Source: an uncultured Oscillospiraceae bacterium
Lineage (GTDB): Bacteria; Bacillota; Clostridia; Oscillospirales; Acutalibacteraceae
NCBI GenBank assembly: GCA_900541565.1
Contig: UQKB01000022.1
Span: 1-29,808, forward strand
Direction: 5' to 3'
Length of the DNA: 29,808 nucleotides
Position numbers and translations under genes: made by a program. This document shows, piece after piece, positions 23,156 to 29,808 of the stretch. How positions within the stretch are numbered: position 1 is the first letter of the stretch; each line of letters begins with the position of its first letter. The notes beneath the pieces are model-generated. The model had not been told where the DNA came from, made no database searches, and was given only the letters and a program-made list of their open reading frames with translations.

Positions 23156-23884
23156 TTACAGAAAAATTTTTCCTATACTCGAAATCAAAAAGCAAAAAGA
23201 AAGACCCGTGACGGTTGGCAATAAAAAAGCAAGAGCGGTCCATTTCAGGCTTTTTGTTTCTTTATAAATGGTAATACAGGTGGTGGAGCAGGGGAAATGA
23301 AAAAGGTAAAAAATCATCACGCATATAGCTGTTATTATCGTCCAGCCTTGGTTTATAAGCAGCGTATGAAGCTGCTCCAGGCTTTGCATTTCTACTAAGC
23401 TGCCTGTAGACATATAAGCCATCAGCATAATAGGAATTACAATTTCATTGGCAGGAAATCCAAGAATAAACGCCATAAGAATTACGCCGTCCAGGCCAAA
23501 AAAGCCGGCAAACGGATCCAGGAAATCTGTACAATATTGCAGTAAACTGCTGTCGTTGACCGTAATGTTGGCAAGCAGCCAAATAATCAGCCCGGCAGGC
23601 AGCGCAACAACAACTGCGCGCCCAAGAACAAACAGGGTTCTGTCAAAAATAGAACGGACAATCACCTTTAAAATCTGCGGCCTTCTGTACGGCGGCAGCT
23701 CCAGTGCAAAAGAGGAGGGCATCCCCTTTAACACAGTTTTCGATAAAAGCCTGGACATTAAAAGCGTCATACATATGCCGAGCAAAATAAGTCCCAACAG
23801 TATAAGGGCACTTAGAAGCGTTTGAAACGGCAGCGCAACAGCTCCGGCAAAAAACATGGTGATGATTGCAATTAACGCAGGGAA
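23156..23884 (-). pseudogene. feoB: FeoB, C-terminal part (ferrous iron transporter, interrupted)
   Basis: From F at 23884-23882 the minus frame reads FPALIAIITMFFAGAVALPF, then several membrane helices, GFFGLDGVILMAFILGFPAN, and FYLFHFPCSTTCITIYKET near the end. These are the second Gate domain and C-terminus of FeoB, about 242 residues. The preceding codons (LFGCA) do not fit FeoB, and the missing upstream piece lies at 27934. FeoB imports Fe2+ using a cytoplasmic G domain that is absent from this window. The gene is split by the 4.05-kb element and cannot be made as one protein unless the element is excised. No start codon with a ribosome site is present, so independent translation is unlikely. 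Confidence 0.88.
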
Positions 23885-23917
23885 AGCACAACCAAACAAA
23901 AACCGCTAAAAGGCCGC

Positions 23918-24883
23918 TCACCGTACATGATGCAGCTTTTTTTGTACCTGGACCCATATTTCCCCGGGCAAGAGCGGTTCGTGTTTTCCAATCGCTAAAA
24001 TCCAGCGACTTTTATCGTTGCGTGTTTTACAGGCATTTCTATAGTTTCTGCGATTGTAAGGCAGCAGTCCGGCGGTTGAACGGCATTCTGCTTCTGTAAA
24101 AGATAAAGAGCTGCCCGCCTGATAAAAATAGTTCCATGCGCTTTGATCTGCAGCGCAATATACGGGGTTTGTAACGATATTGCGCACACTGTGCAGGGTA
24201 AAAGGGCGATTTTGTGCCGTAAGAATCCCCTGCTCGTTCAAGCGGTCGCTTGCCTGTTGCAGCGTATGCACACTAAGGTAGGTGCGAAAAACCTCTAACA
24301 CGGCTTTGGCTTGTTCCGGCTCCTTTTTCAGATTGCAACAGTTTTTTGCGGCTCCGTCGGTCATATATATACGGCTTCTGTAGGCCTTATAGCCATAAGG
24401 CGGAGTTCCGCCCAACCATACGCCCTGTTTTGCAAGCATAAGCATATTGTCCGTTACTCTTTGTGCGATCGTTTCCCGTTCCAGCTGTGAAAAAACGGAT
24501 GCAATATACATCATTGCCCTGCCCATTGGGGTGGTGGTATCAAATTGCTCTTTAATACAAATAAATGCCACCCCTTTTTTCTCAAGCGTTTCCAACAAAG
24601 TGGAAAAATCACTGACGCTTCTGCTGACCCTGTCCAATCGATAGCAGATCAAAACTTTAAATTTTTGCATGCCGGCATCCCGCAGCATTGCTTGAAACTG
24701 CGGTCGATCCAGATTCTTTCCGGAAAATCCGTCGTCTTTATAAATACAAAAAGTTATTTCATCCGCATTTTTCAGATGCTCCTGCGCATATGCCTTGCAT
24801 AAAGCAATCTGATTTTCCACGGAATTGCCGCGGTCGCTATATTTTGACTTCCTTGCATACACGGCAACTGTCAAATCTATCAC
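23918..24883 (-). CDS. Serine recombinase (resolvase + recombinase domains, short form)
   Basis: The 321-aa protein starts with a resolvase catalytic domain (VAVYARKS with the nucleophile S13, DDGFSGKNLDRPQFQAML, YRLDRVSRS, GRAMMYIASVFSQLERETI, residues 1-150). A PF07508-like DNA-binding domain follows (about 165-300, GTPPYGYKAY ... NIVTNPVYCA). It lacks the zinc-ribbon and coiled-coil C-terminus of the usual 450-550-aa large serine recombinases. Its stop lies 33 bp from the feoB junction, so it cannot be longer. It presumably integrates and excises the surrounding element; whether the short form works is unknown. Start: GTG 24883; TTG 24874, spaced better from AAGGGTGA, is an alternative. 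It is divergent from the YfhO gene. Confidence 0.85.
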   Translation of the reverse strand: MIDLTVAVYARKSKYSDRGNSVENQIALCKAYAQEHLKNADEITFCIYKDDGFSGKNLDRPQFQAMLRDAGMQKFKVLICYRLDRVSRSVSDFSTLLETLEKKGVAFICIKEQFDTTTPMGRAMMYIASVFSQLERETIAQRVTDNMLMLAKQGVWLGGTPPYGYKAYRSRIYMTDGAAKNCCNLKKEPEQAKAVLEVFRTYLSVHTLQQASDRLNEQGILTAQNRPFTLHSVRNIVTNPVYCAADQSAWNYFYQAGSSLSFTEAECRSTAGLLPYNRRNYRNACKTRNDKSRWILAIGKHEPLLPGEIWVQVQKKLHHVR

Positions 24884-24934
24884 CCTTACTTAATTATAAA
24901 AATGGTAAAAAAGGCGCATTTATTTCTTGCCTTA

Positions 24935-24963
24935 TTGCAAATAAGCAGTAAATGCAGTATACT
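24935..24963 (+). promoter_or_regulatory. Promoter of the YfhO-family gene
   Basis: TTGCAA 24935-24940 and TATACT 24958-24963 with a 17-bp spacer, about 55 nt before the start codon, between the two divergent genes of the element. Confidence 0.6.
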
Positions 24964-25020
24964 AATACATGTTGTATTTTTTTGTTTTTTTTACTTTAAA
25001 AAGGAAAGGGTTGCGTTTAA

Positions 25021-27900
25021 ATGCTTGTAAAAACAGCGGAAAGTCCGTTGCTGAAAGGGACACAGCGGCATAAAAAACTTCTGCTTTTTTTTGCTGCGCC
25101 TTTGCTTGTGCTTGTAATGCTGACCATTCTATATATCATTGAGGGAATTTGGCCTTTTGGGGATTCCAATATTTCCTATGCTGATATGGCACAGGCCTAT
25201 GTTCCAAGGTATTATCATCTTTTTGATGCAATGAATGGGGATAAATCCATTTTTTTTGACTGGTATACCGGAACAGGGATTAATATGAGCGGTAATTTTT
25301 CCACTTTTTTCAGTCCGCTGAACCTCCTTTTTTATTTTTTCTCAAGAGAATATATCCTGGAATCGATGTCTATTTTTCTTATGATTCGTATGGCTTTGAT
25401 GTCGTTTACCGCGTTTTATTTTATGTATAAGGTCTTCCCTGGACTGGATAACTTCTTTAAAATTACCTTTGGCGTAATGTACGCTTTCTGCGGTTATGTT
25501 CTGCAGTATTACACCAATATTATGTGGCTGGATACAGCGGCGTTGTTTCCTATCCTGATTCTAACCTTACTGATGCTATTGAACGAACAAAAGCTGATTC
25601 CGTACATTTGCGCGCTTACTTTTGGACTTATACTCAGCTTTTATCTTTCCTTTATGTCTATTTTGTTTATTCTGTTTGCTTCGGGCCTGTATATTTTGCT
25701 TTTGCTCCCTAAAGAAAAAAGAAAAAAGAGCATCTTCTATCTGGGAACAGGGACGGTTACTTCCCTGCTGCTCGCAGCCGGGCTGCTTTTACCGCAATTT
25801 TTACAAATGTCGTCTTCAGCAAGGACTTCCAGCAGCAATGGCTATTTTGATATTATCAGTATCACGCTTGATTTTACCCAGCCTGCGCAAATTAACAAGT
25901 TGTTAATGCTGCTTGGTGCCGAACTGCTGCTTGTATTGCTGGTAAAGCTTGTATGTAAAATAAAAGAGGATAAAAACGGCGTGCTTTTTTTCCTGGCATT
26001 GGTCGTTATGATGATCATTCCCATATTTTTTGAGGGCGTCAATTTGCTTTGGCATACCGGTTCGTATGCCGATTTCCCATTGCGCTTTGGTTACATTATT
26101 ACCTTTGTTTTGCTGTGGGCGGCGGGATATTATCTAACGTATGGGAAGAAACGCGGGCAGATGTTTACAACGCCTGCGCAAACACCTGTATTTGCCGCAT
26201 CAGTACCTGAACCCTCTGTGGCAAAGACCGTGGAACAAAGTAAGGAAAACGCGGCGCAACCGAAAAGCAAGCAAGCGAAAAAGGAAACGCATTCACTAAA
26301 AGTGCGTTTAAATCACTTGTTTACACAGAAAAATATCATTGTTGCAGAAAAACTTTTTTTCTGTGCCGCCTTGATTGGTGTTTCTATCCCTCTGTTGGTC
26401 AAAATTTCAAAAATTTTTGATCAATACGGTTTTTATTCCCTGACGCGTGATGATAACACCCTATATCAGCTTGTTATTATGGTTGCTATCATTTATATCA
26501 TTGTGTTTGCGCTTGCATTGTCTTTGGCGGTAAAGCAGGTGCGCAATACAGTGATATCCGTAGCCTTGCTTTTGCCTGTTTTTTTCTATTCCACCGGTCT
26601 GATTGGCGTACAATATAAAGCTTATCCGGAACACGACGATCAATATATTGCAAGAACGTTGCAGGTGCAAAACGCGCTTTCACAGGATTCACACAGCGTG
26701 CTGGAGCGCATTAAAAACGCAGACGTGCAGTTAAATACAAATTATCCGCTGATTCTGGAGCGTTCTGCTATTTCCAATTGGACGCATATGATCCCCAAAT
26801 CCCTGCAAACATCGCTTTCCAATATGGGGTACAGTACTATTTTTACGCGAACGCTCGACTCCGGCGGCAGCGTGTTTACCGACGCGCTTCTTGGCATTAC
26901 CAATACGTTGACGCTCAACACGGCCGACAGCAATCTTTACCGCTTTAATCAGAAAGCGGGGGATTTTAATTATTATGACAACATATATACGCTGCCGTTT
27001 GGGATTACTGCGGATGAAACCATATTAAACAATCTATCGTATGACGTTTGTGCTTCACAAAACGCATTATACCAAAGTATTACCGGTACAGAAGACGAAA
27101 TTCTGCACAAGCTGCAACGCACGGCCTCTTCCGATCAAAGCAAAATTATTTCAACTACAGCCACAGGTGGAAGTGGGTATTCCTATCAGATCCAAATTAC
27201 AGGTAAGGAAGTCCTGTATTTTTGGAGTGCTTCTACCAACCTAAACATTTATGTAAACGGGCAGGCAGTAAAAATTCCCACCTATAGCATGCCTGATAAT
27301 TTAAAATACAAAGCAAATTTTAACAATAAATTGATTGCGCTGGGCACCTTTGAAAACGAATCTATAAGCGTAACCGTTACAGGTAACAGCCAGCTTTCAA
27401 ACGATTCGATAAATTTTGCGACCCTTTCTCTGGAAAAGATGGACGCACTTACAGAGCTTTTTTCCGGCTATACTTCCCAGCCCGTTGCAGGCGATGCGAG
27501 CCTTTCCATGACAATCAAAGCAGACTCCTCTGATAAATATGCGTTTATCCCTATTTGCTATGACAAGGGATGGAGCTGCACGGTAAACGGAGAAGAAATA
27601 CAAATTGAAAAAGCCGCCGGCAGCTTTATGGCAGTTCCTTTACAAAACGGCGTCAATCAGATTGAGATGCATTTTGTCCCGGGTGGTCTCATACCGGGTG
27701 TGATCATTAGCGGCGTAACACTGTTGTGTGCCGCCGGGCTCATTTGGCTGTGTAAAGCGCGTAAGCGGCCCATTACTGTTCCCGCACCCGTGCTTACCAT
27801 TGCAGAATACGTATTTTTTGCTGTGCTTGCGGGCGCTGTATTGCTGATGTATGTGATGCCCATTCTATATAGCGTTTATCAAACGTTTTATAAAGGGTAA
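25021..27900 (+). CDS. YfhO-family polytopic membrane protein
   Basis: The 959-aa protein matches the YfhO family. The N-terminal half (to about 535) has around a dozen membrane helices, with the early extracytoplasmic segment [20 protein letters not shown], where GT-C-type glycosyltransferases keep their catalytic acids. A cytoplasm-like insertion rich in Pro/Lys/Gln interrupts it at about 385-435. A soluble domain (about 540-895) is probably outside the cell. Two helices close the protein. In Bacillus a YfhO protein glycosylates lipoteichoic acid with a lipid-linked sugar; a surface-glycan role here is inference. It is the only cargo of the feoB element. The ribosome site GGAAAGGG is rather far from ATG 25021, so expression may be modest. 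It ends 35 bp before the element border. Confidence 0.85.
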   Translation: MLVKTAESPLLKGTQRHKKLLLFFAAPLLVLVMLTILYIIEGIWPFGDSNISYADMAQAYVPRYYHLFDAMNGDKSIFFDWYTGTGINMSGNFSTFFSPLNLLFYFFSREYILESMSIFLMIRMALMSFTAFYFMYKVFPGLDNFFKITFGVMYAFCGYVLQYYTNIMWLDTAALFPILILTLLMLLNEQKLIPYICALTFGLILSFYLSFMSILFILFASGLYILLLLPKEKRKKSIFYLGTGTVTSLLLAAGLLLPQFLQMSSSARTSSSNGYFDIISITLDFTQPAQINKLLMLLGAELLLVLLVKLVCKIKEDKNGVLFFLALVVMMIIPIFFEGVNLLWHTGSYADFPLRFGYIITFVLLWAAGYYLTYGKKRGQMFTTPAQTPVFAASVPEPSVAKTVEQSKENAAQPKSKQAKKETHSLKVRLNHLFTQKNIIVAEKLFFCAALIGVSIPLLVKISKIFDQYGFYSLTRDDNTLYQLVIMVAIIYIIVFALALSLAVKQVRNTVISVALLLPVFFYSTGLIGVQYKAYPEHDDQYIARTLQVQNALSQDSHSVLERIKNADVQLNTNYPLILERSAISNWTHMIPKSLQTSLSNMGYSTIFTRTLDSGGSVFTDALLGITNTLTLNTADSNLYRFNQKAGDFNYYDNIYTLPFGITADETILNNLSYDVCASQNALYQSITGTEDEILHKLQRTASSDQSKIISTTATGGSGYSYQIQITGKEVLYFWSASTNLNIYVNGQAVKIPTYSMPDNLKYKANFNNKLIALGTFENESISVTVTGNSQLSNDSINFATLSLEKMDALTELFSGYTSQPVAGDASLSMTIKADSSDKYAFIPICYDKGWSCTVNGEEIQIEKAAGSFMAVPLQNGVNQIEMHFVPGGLIPGVIISGVTLLCAAGLIWLCKARKRPITVPAPVLTIAEYVFFAVLAGAVLLMYVMPILYSVYQTFYKG

Positions 27901-27933
27901 AAAAGGGGAGAGGCACGCGGTTTTGGTTGCGGC

Positions 27934-28065
27934 AAACGTCCGTTACATGGGACAAAGCTGTTCGTTAATACCGCAATGCATCTTTCCCTGGGGGAATCAA
28001 TGATCCGGCAGCCCATTACGCCGCATGCGTTGCATCCAAAGCCCATACACATGGTCAGTTGCTGT
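27934..28065 (-). pseudogene. feoB: FeoB, internal fragment between two insertions
   Basis: The minus frame reads [20 protein letters not shown], then [15 protein letters not shown] and SFVPCNGR, the highly conserved first Gate segment of FeoB. Its downstream continuation is at 23884. Its upstream part is cut off by the second recombinase element near 28060-28070 (exact border uncertain) and is not in the window. Only about 43 codons survive here. Confidence 0.85.
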
Positions 28066-29760
28066 GCGTATATCTTGGGTTCAAATACCGTCTTGGCTGT
28101 TTTCGGTATACGGTGTTCCTGCAAATTTAAAATAAATAGAAATACGTTGGTGTTTTACTTTCCCTCTTTCCGTTTTTTCATAATATCCCTGACCAATCTC
28201 AATTCTTTCAATCAATCGAAACAACAAAGCCTGGTCCAGCTCACGGATATGCGCAAAACCGTCTACCCATCTTTTAAAATCTATATATGCATCCTTTTTT
28301 CGGCTGTCACACAAGGCAGAAAATCTCTTTCTTGCATCAGCAAAATCTCGACTGTCTTTTTCATATTTTGCTAGGAGCTTATGAAAACGTTCCTTGTTAA
28401 TTTCCTGATGCAAGCGATCCTCATATAATTGTGCAATCAACCTGTCTGTCTCTTCTAGTTTTACGGTCAGATGGTCTATTTCCTGCCTGTAGATTCTTTC
28501 TTGCCTGTCTGCTTTTCTTTCTTTCTGAAGCGCTAAAGATAAATACGATTTATCTTCGGCAGACAGTTTCAGCTGCTTTTGTATGGCTCTTAGAACAATA
28601 TGGTATAGAACCGTATAATCTATAAAATGATTTGTACAGACGGACGCGCCGTGTGCTTTGTATGCACCGCAGGCAAGGCAGCCGAAAGAATTTTTTTTCT
28701 TACAACCTACTGCAGACATTGACTTTCCGCAATCCGCACACTTTACAAGACCGGAAAAAATATTTTTAAATCCTTTATTTTTGTGGCAGGTTCTGCTTTT
28801 GGAATATTGTTGGACAAGTGCAAATATTTCCCGGCTGACAATGGGTTCATGCGTATGTTCTACAATAATCCATTCCTCCTTAGGATTGCTGACGACAGCC
28901 TTGCTTTTGAACGAAATTTTGCTTGTTTTCTTTTGTGCGGTATCGCCGCAATAAACAACATTTTTCAGTAATTTGGATATAGTGGAAGAAGTCCAGATTT
29001 TATGGGTACAGTTGTTGTAATTTTCTATTTGCAGATTGTATTTTTGACAGCGGTACACAATAGGGCAAAGGACCCCTTTTGCATTTAGATGCATTGCAAT
29101 ATCCGTAGGCCGGCAGCCATGGGAAGCCATATGAAAAATTTCTTTTACTGTACAGGCCGCTTTACTGTCTATTACAAGGTGATTTTTATTTTTGGGATCT
29201 TTTTGATAACCATAAGGAGCAAAATTGCCTATATAACAGCCGTCTTTCATTTTTGCAAGAAAAGAAGAACGTATTTTTTTAGAAATGTCTCTTGCATACA
29301 TTTCGTTTATGACATTTTTAAAAGGAGCCATATCGCTATACGGATTTTCAGAATCATAACCGTCGTTAATCGCTATGTAACGCACACTTTTGGAAGGAAA
29401 ATATATCTCGGTATATTCTCCTGCTGTAATATAGTTTCTTCCAAGCCGTGAAAGATCTTTTGTAAGGACGAGATTAATTTTTTTATTTTCAATATCCTGT
29501 ATCATTCTTTTAAAGGCGGGGCGATCAAAAGTGGTTCCGCTAAATCCATCATCGATATATTCGTCATAAACAATAAATGCATTTTCCTTTGCATAGGATA
29601 AAAGCATTTTTCTTTGCGTCGTAATACTGGAACTTTCTGTGCTGCCATCCTCTCGCGACAGCCGCATATACAGTCCGGCCATATATGTTTTTTTTCTGTT
29701 TTGCACGGTATCTCTCCTTTTAATCCCAAAATATAAAACGATTCTTACCACTGATAAAAA
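28066..29760. mobile_element. Second serine-recombinase element in feoB (partial)
   Basis: The DNA from the feoB fragment to the contig end belongs to another insertion. Only its recombinase gene is visible. It is in the same orientation relative to feoB as the first element (recombinase on the feoB strand, 3' end next to the junction). The far border and the N-terminal part of feoB are outside the window. Confidence 0.65.
28081..29706 (-). CDS. Large serine recombinase (TnpX/TndX type)
   Basis: The 541-aa protein has a resolvase domain ([12 protein letters not shown] with nucleophile S17, [28 protein letters not shown]), a recombinase domain (about 165-290, [10 protein letters not shown]), a zinc ribbon ([10 protein letters not shown] ... 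[15 protein letters not shown]), a long coiled coil and a C-terminal DUF4368-like segment ([15 protein letters not shown]). This is the full architecture of Tn4451/Tn5397-type recombinases. I chose GTG 29706 because AAAGGAGAG precedes it; the frame stays open upstream, but those 23 codons end in sequencing adapter (MYKRQ). The stop lies about 15-20 bp from the feoB fragment, so the gene sits at the edge of a second element whose body lies beyond the contig end. Confidence 0.92.
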   Translation of the reverse strand: MQNRKKTYMAGLYMRLSREDGSTESSSITTQRKMLLSYAKENAFIVYDEYIDDGFSGTTFDRPAFKRMIQDIENKKINLVLTKDLSRLGRNYITAGEYTEIYFPSKSVRYIAINDGYDSENPYSDMAPFKNVINEMYARDISKKIRSSFLAKMKDGCYIGNFAPYGYQKDPKNKNHLVIDSKAACTVKEIFHMASHGCRPTDIAMHLNAKGVLCPIVYRCQKYNLQIENYNNCTHKIWTSSTISKLLKNVVYCGDTAQKKTSKISFKSKAVVSNPKEEWIIVEHTHEPIVSREIFALVQQYSKSRTCHKNKGFKNIFSGLVKCADCGKSMSAVGCKKKNSFGCLACGAYKAHGASVCTNHFIDYTVLYHIVLRAIQKQLKLSAEDKSYLSLALQKERKADRQERIYRQEIDHLTVKLEETDRLIAQLYEDRLHQEINKERFHKLLAKYEKDSRDFADARKRFSALCDSRKKDAYIDFKRWVDGFAHIRELDQALLFRLIERIEIGQGYYEKTERGKVKHQRISIYFKFAGTPYTENSQDGI

Positions 29761-29808
29761 CTGTCTCTTATACACATCTGACGCTGCCGACGACTAGTCG
29801 AGTGTAGA
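29761..29808. other. Nextera sequencing adapter (assembly contamination)
   Basis: CTGTCTCTTATACACATCT (29761-29779) is the Tn5 mosaic end; GACGCTGCCGACGA (29780-29793) completes the Nextera read-1 adapter. CTAGTCGA looks like an 8-base i5 index, and GTGTAGA starts the P5 primer complement. These 48 bases are not genomic. Confidence 0.98.

Larger units (their letters stand above)
23883..27933. mobile_element. 4.05-kb serine-recombinase/YfhO element inserted in feoB
   Basis: The borders are inferred from feoB. The left junction reads CGCAGGG-AAA-GCACAACCAAAC (AAA at 23883-23885). The right one reads GGTTGCGGC-AAA-CGTCCGTTAC (AAA at 27934-27936). Deleting one AAA and everything between gives CGCAGGG-AAA-CGTCCGTTAC, which on the minus strand encodes CNGRFPAL in frame, the normal FeoB sequence. 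Both ends carry imperfect inverted repeats (CAACCAAA-CAAAACCGC and the complement of GCGGTTTTGGTTG). Only two genes are inside, transcribed outward from a central promoter region. Their stops lie 33-35 bp from the junctions, so almost nothing in the unit is unused. Confidence 0.8.

Noticed and set aside
23643..23957. 104-aa minus-strand ORF overlapping the feoB fragment
   Set aside because: Out of frame with FeoB and spanning the element junction; a shadow.
27888..28124. Possible 78-aa cysteine-containing protein
   Set aside because: It is the FeoB internal fragment flanked by out-of-frame element sequence, not a gene.
29707..29775. N-terminal extension of the second recombinase (begins MYKRQ)
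   Set aside because: The first codons translate Tn5 mosaic-end adapter; the GTG at 29706 has a proper ribosome site.
1..29808. CRISPR array or riboswitch
   Set aside because: No regularly spaced repeats, and no leader with a riboswitch fold I can recognise.

Overview
The window looks like chromosome from an anaerobic, spore-forming clostridium (Bacillota, probably Oscillospiraceae-like). Evidence: a full-length sporulation sigma factor (SigK), a CwlJ-GerQ spore-germination pair, strong GGAGG ribosome binding sites, and Tn1549-type and large serine recombinase mobile elements of the kind common in gut Clostridia. The last 48 bases are Nextera adapter, so the window ends at a contig end, not at biology.

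Layout. 1-3.9 kb: a sugar-type DegT/DnrJ aminotransferase, the RNA 2',3'-cyclic phosphodiesterase ThpR, and a MerR regulator divergent from an iron alcohol dehydrogenase, with two palindromic operators in facing promoters. 4-8 kb: a DUF2935 protein divergent from a three-gene fumarate reductase/succinate dehydrogenase operon (membrane anchor, flavoprotein, iron-sulfur subunit). The flavoprotein has Gln where the FAD-linking His normally sits.

8-16.8 kb: a decayed mobile-element graveyard ending at a tRNA-Ser(CGA) gene. It holds a lipoprotein gene, mobilisation-region debris, an IS200 transposase tail, a large SF1 helicase with a C-terminal nuclease-like domain (candidate defence gene), a truncated helix-turn-helix ORF, a leader-peptide/terminator unit in front of a frameshifted metallophosphoesterase, a TnpV remnant, an intact LytTR-DUF3021-KTR set and a relaxase tail broken by a stop codon. 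A 24-bp near-repeat of the tRNA 3' end at 10.57 kb may be the far attachment site.

17-23.1 kb: core spore and housekeeping genes: cwlJ-gerQ behind a consensus sigma-K promoter, hemW, prfC, sigK and a LacI-family regulator.

23.1-29.8 kb: a feoB gene (ferrous iron transporter) broken by two serine-recombinase elements. The first is a complete 4.05-kb unit with only two genes, a short serine recombinase and a YfhO-family membrane protein, transcribed outward toward the ends. Removing it between two AAA triplets rejoins feoB in frame and restores its conserved NGRFP motif. A second, full-size serine recombinase abuts the remaining feoB piece about 130 bp away and runs toward the contig end. This nested, precisely bounded feoB insertion is the most interesting feature of the window.
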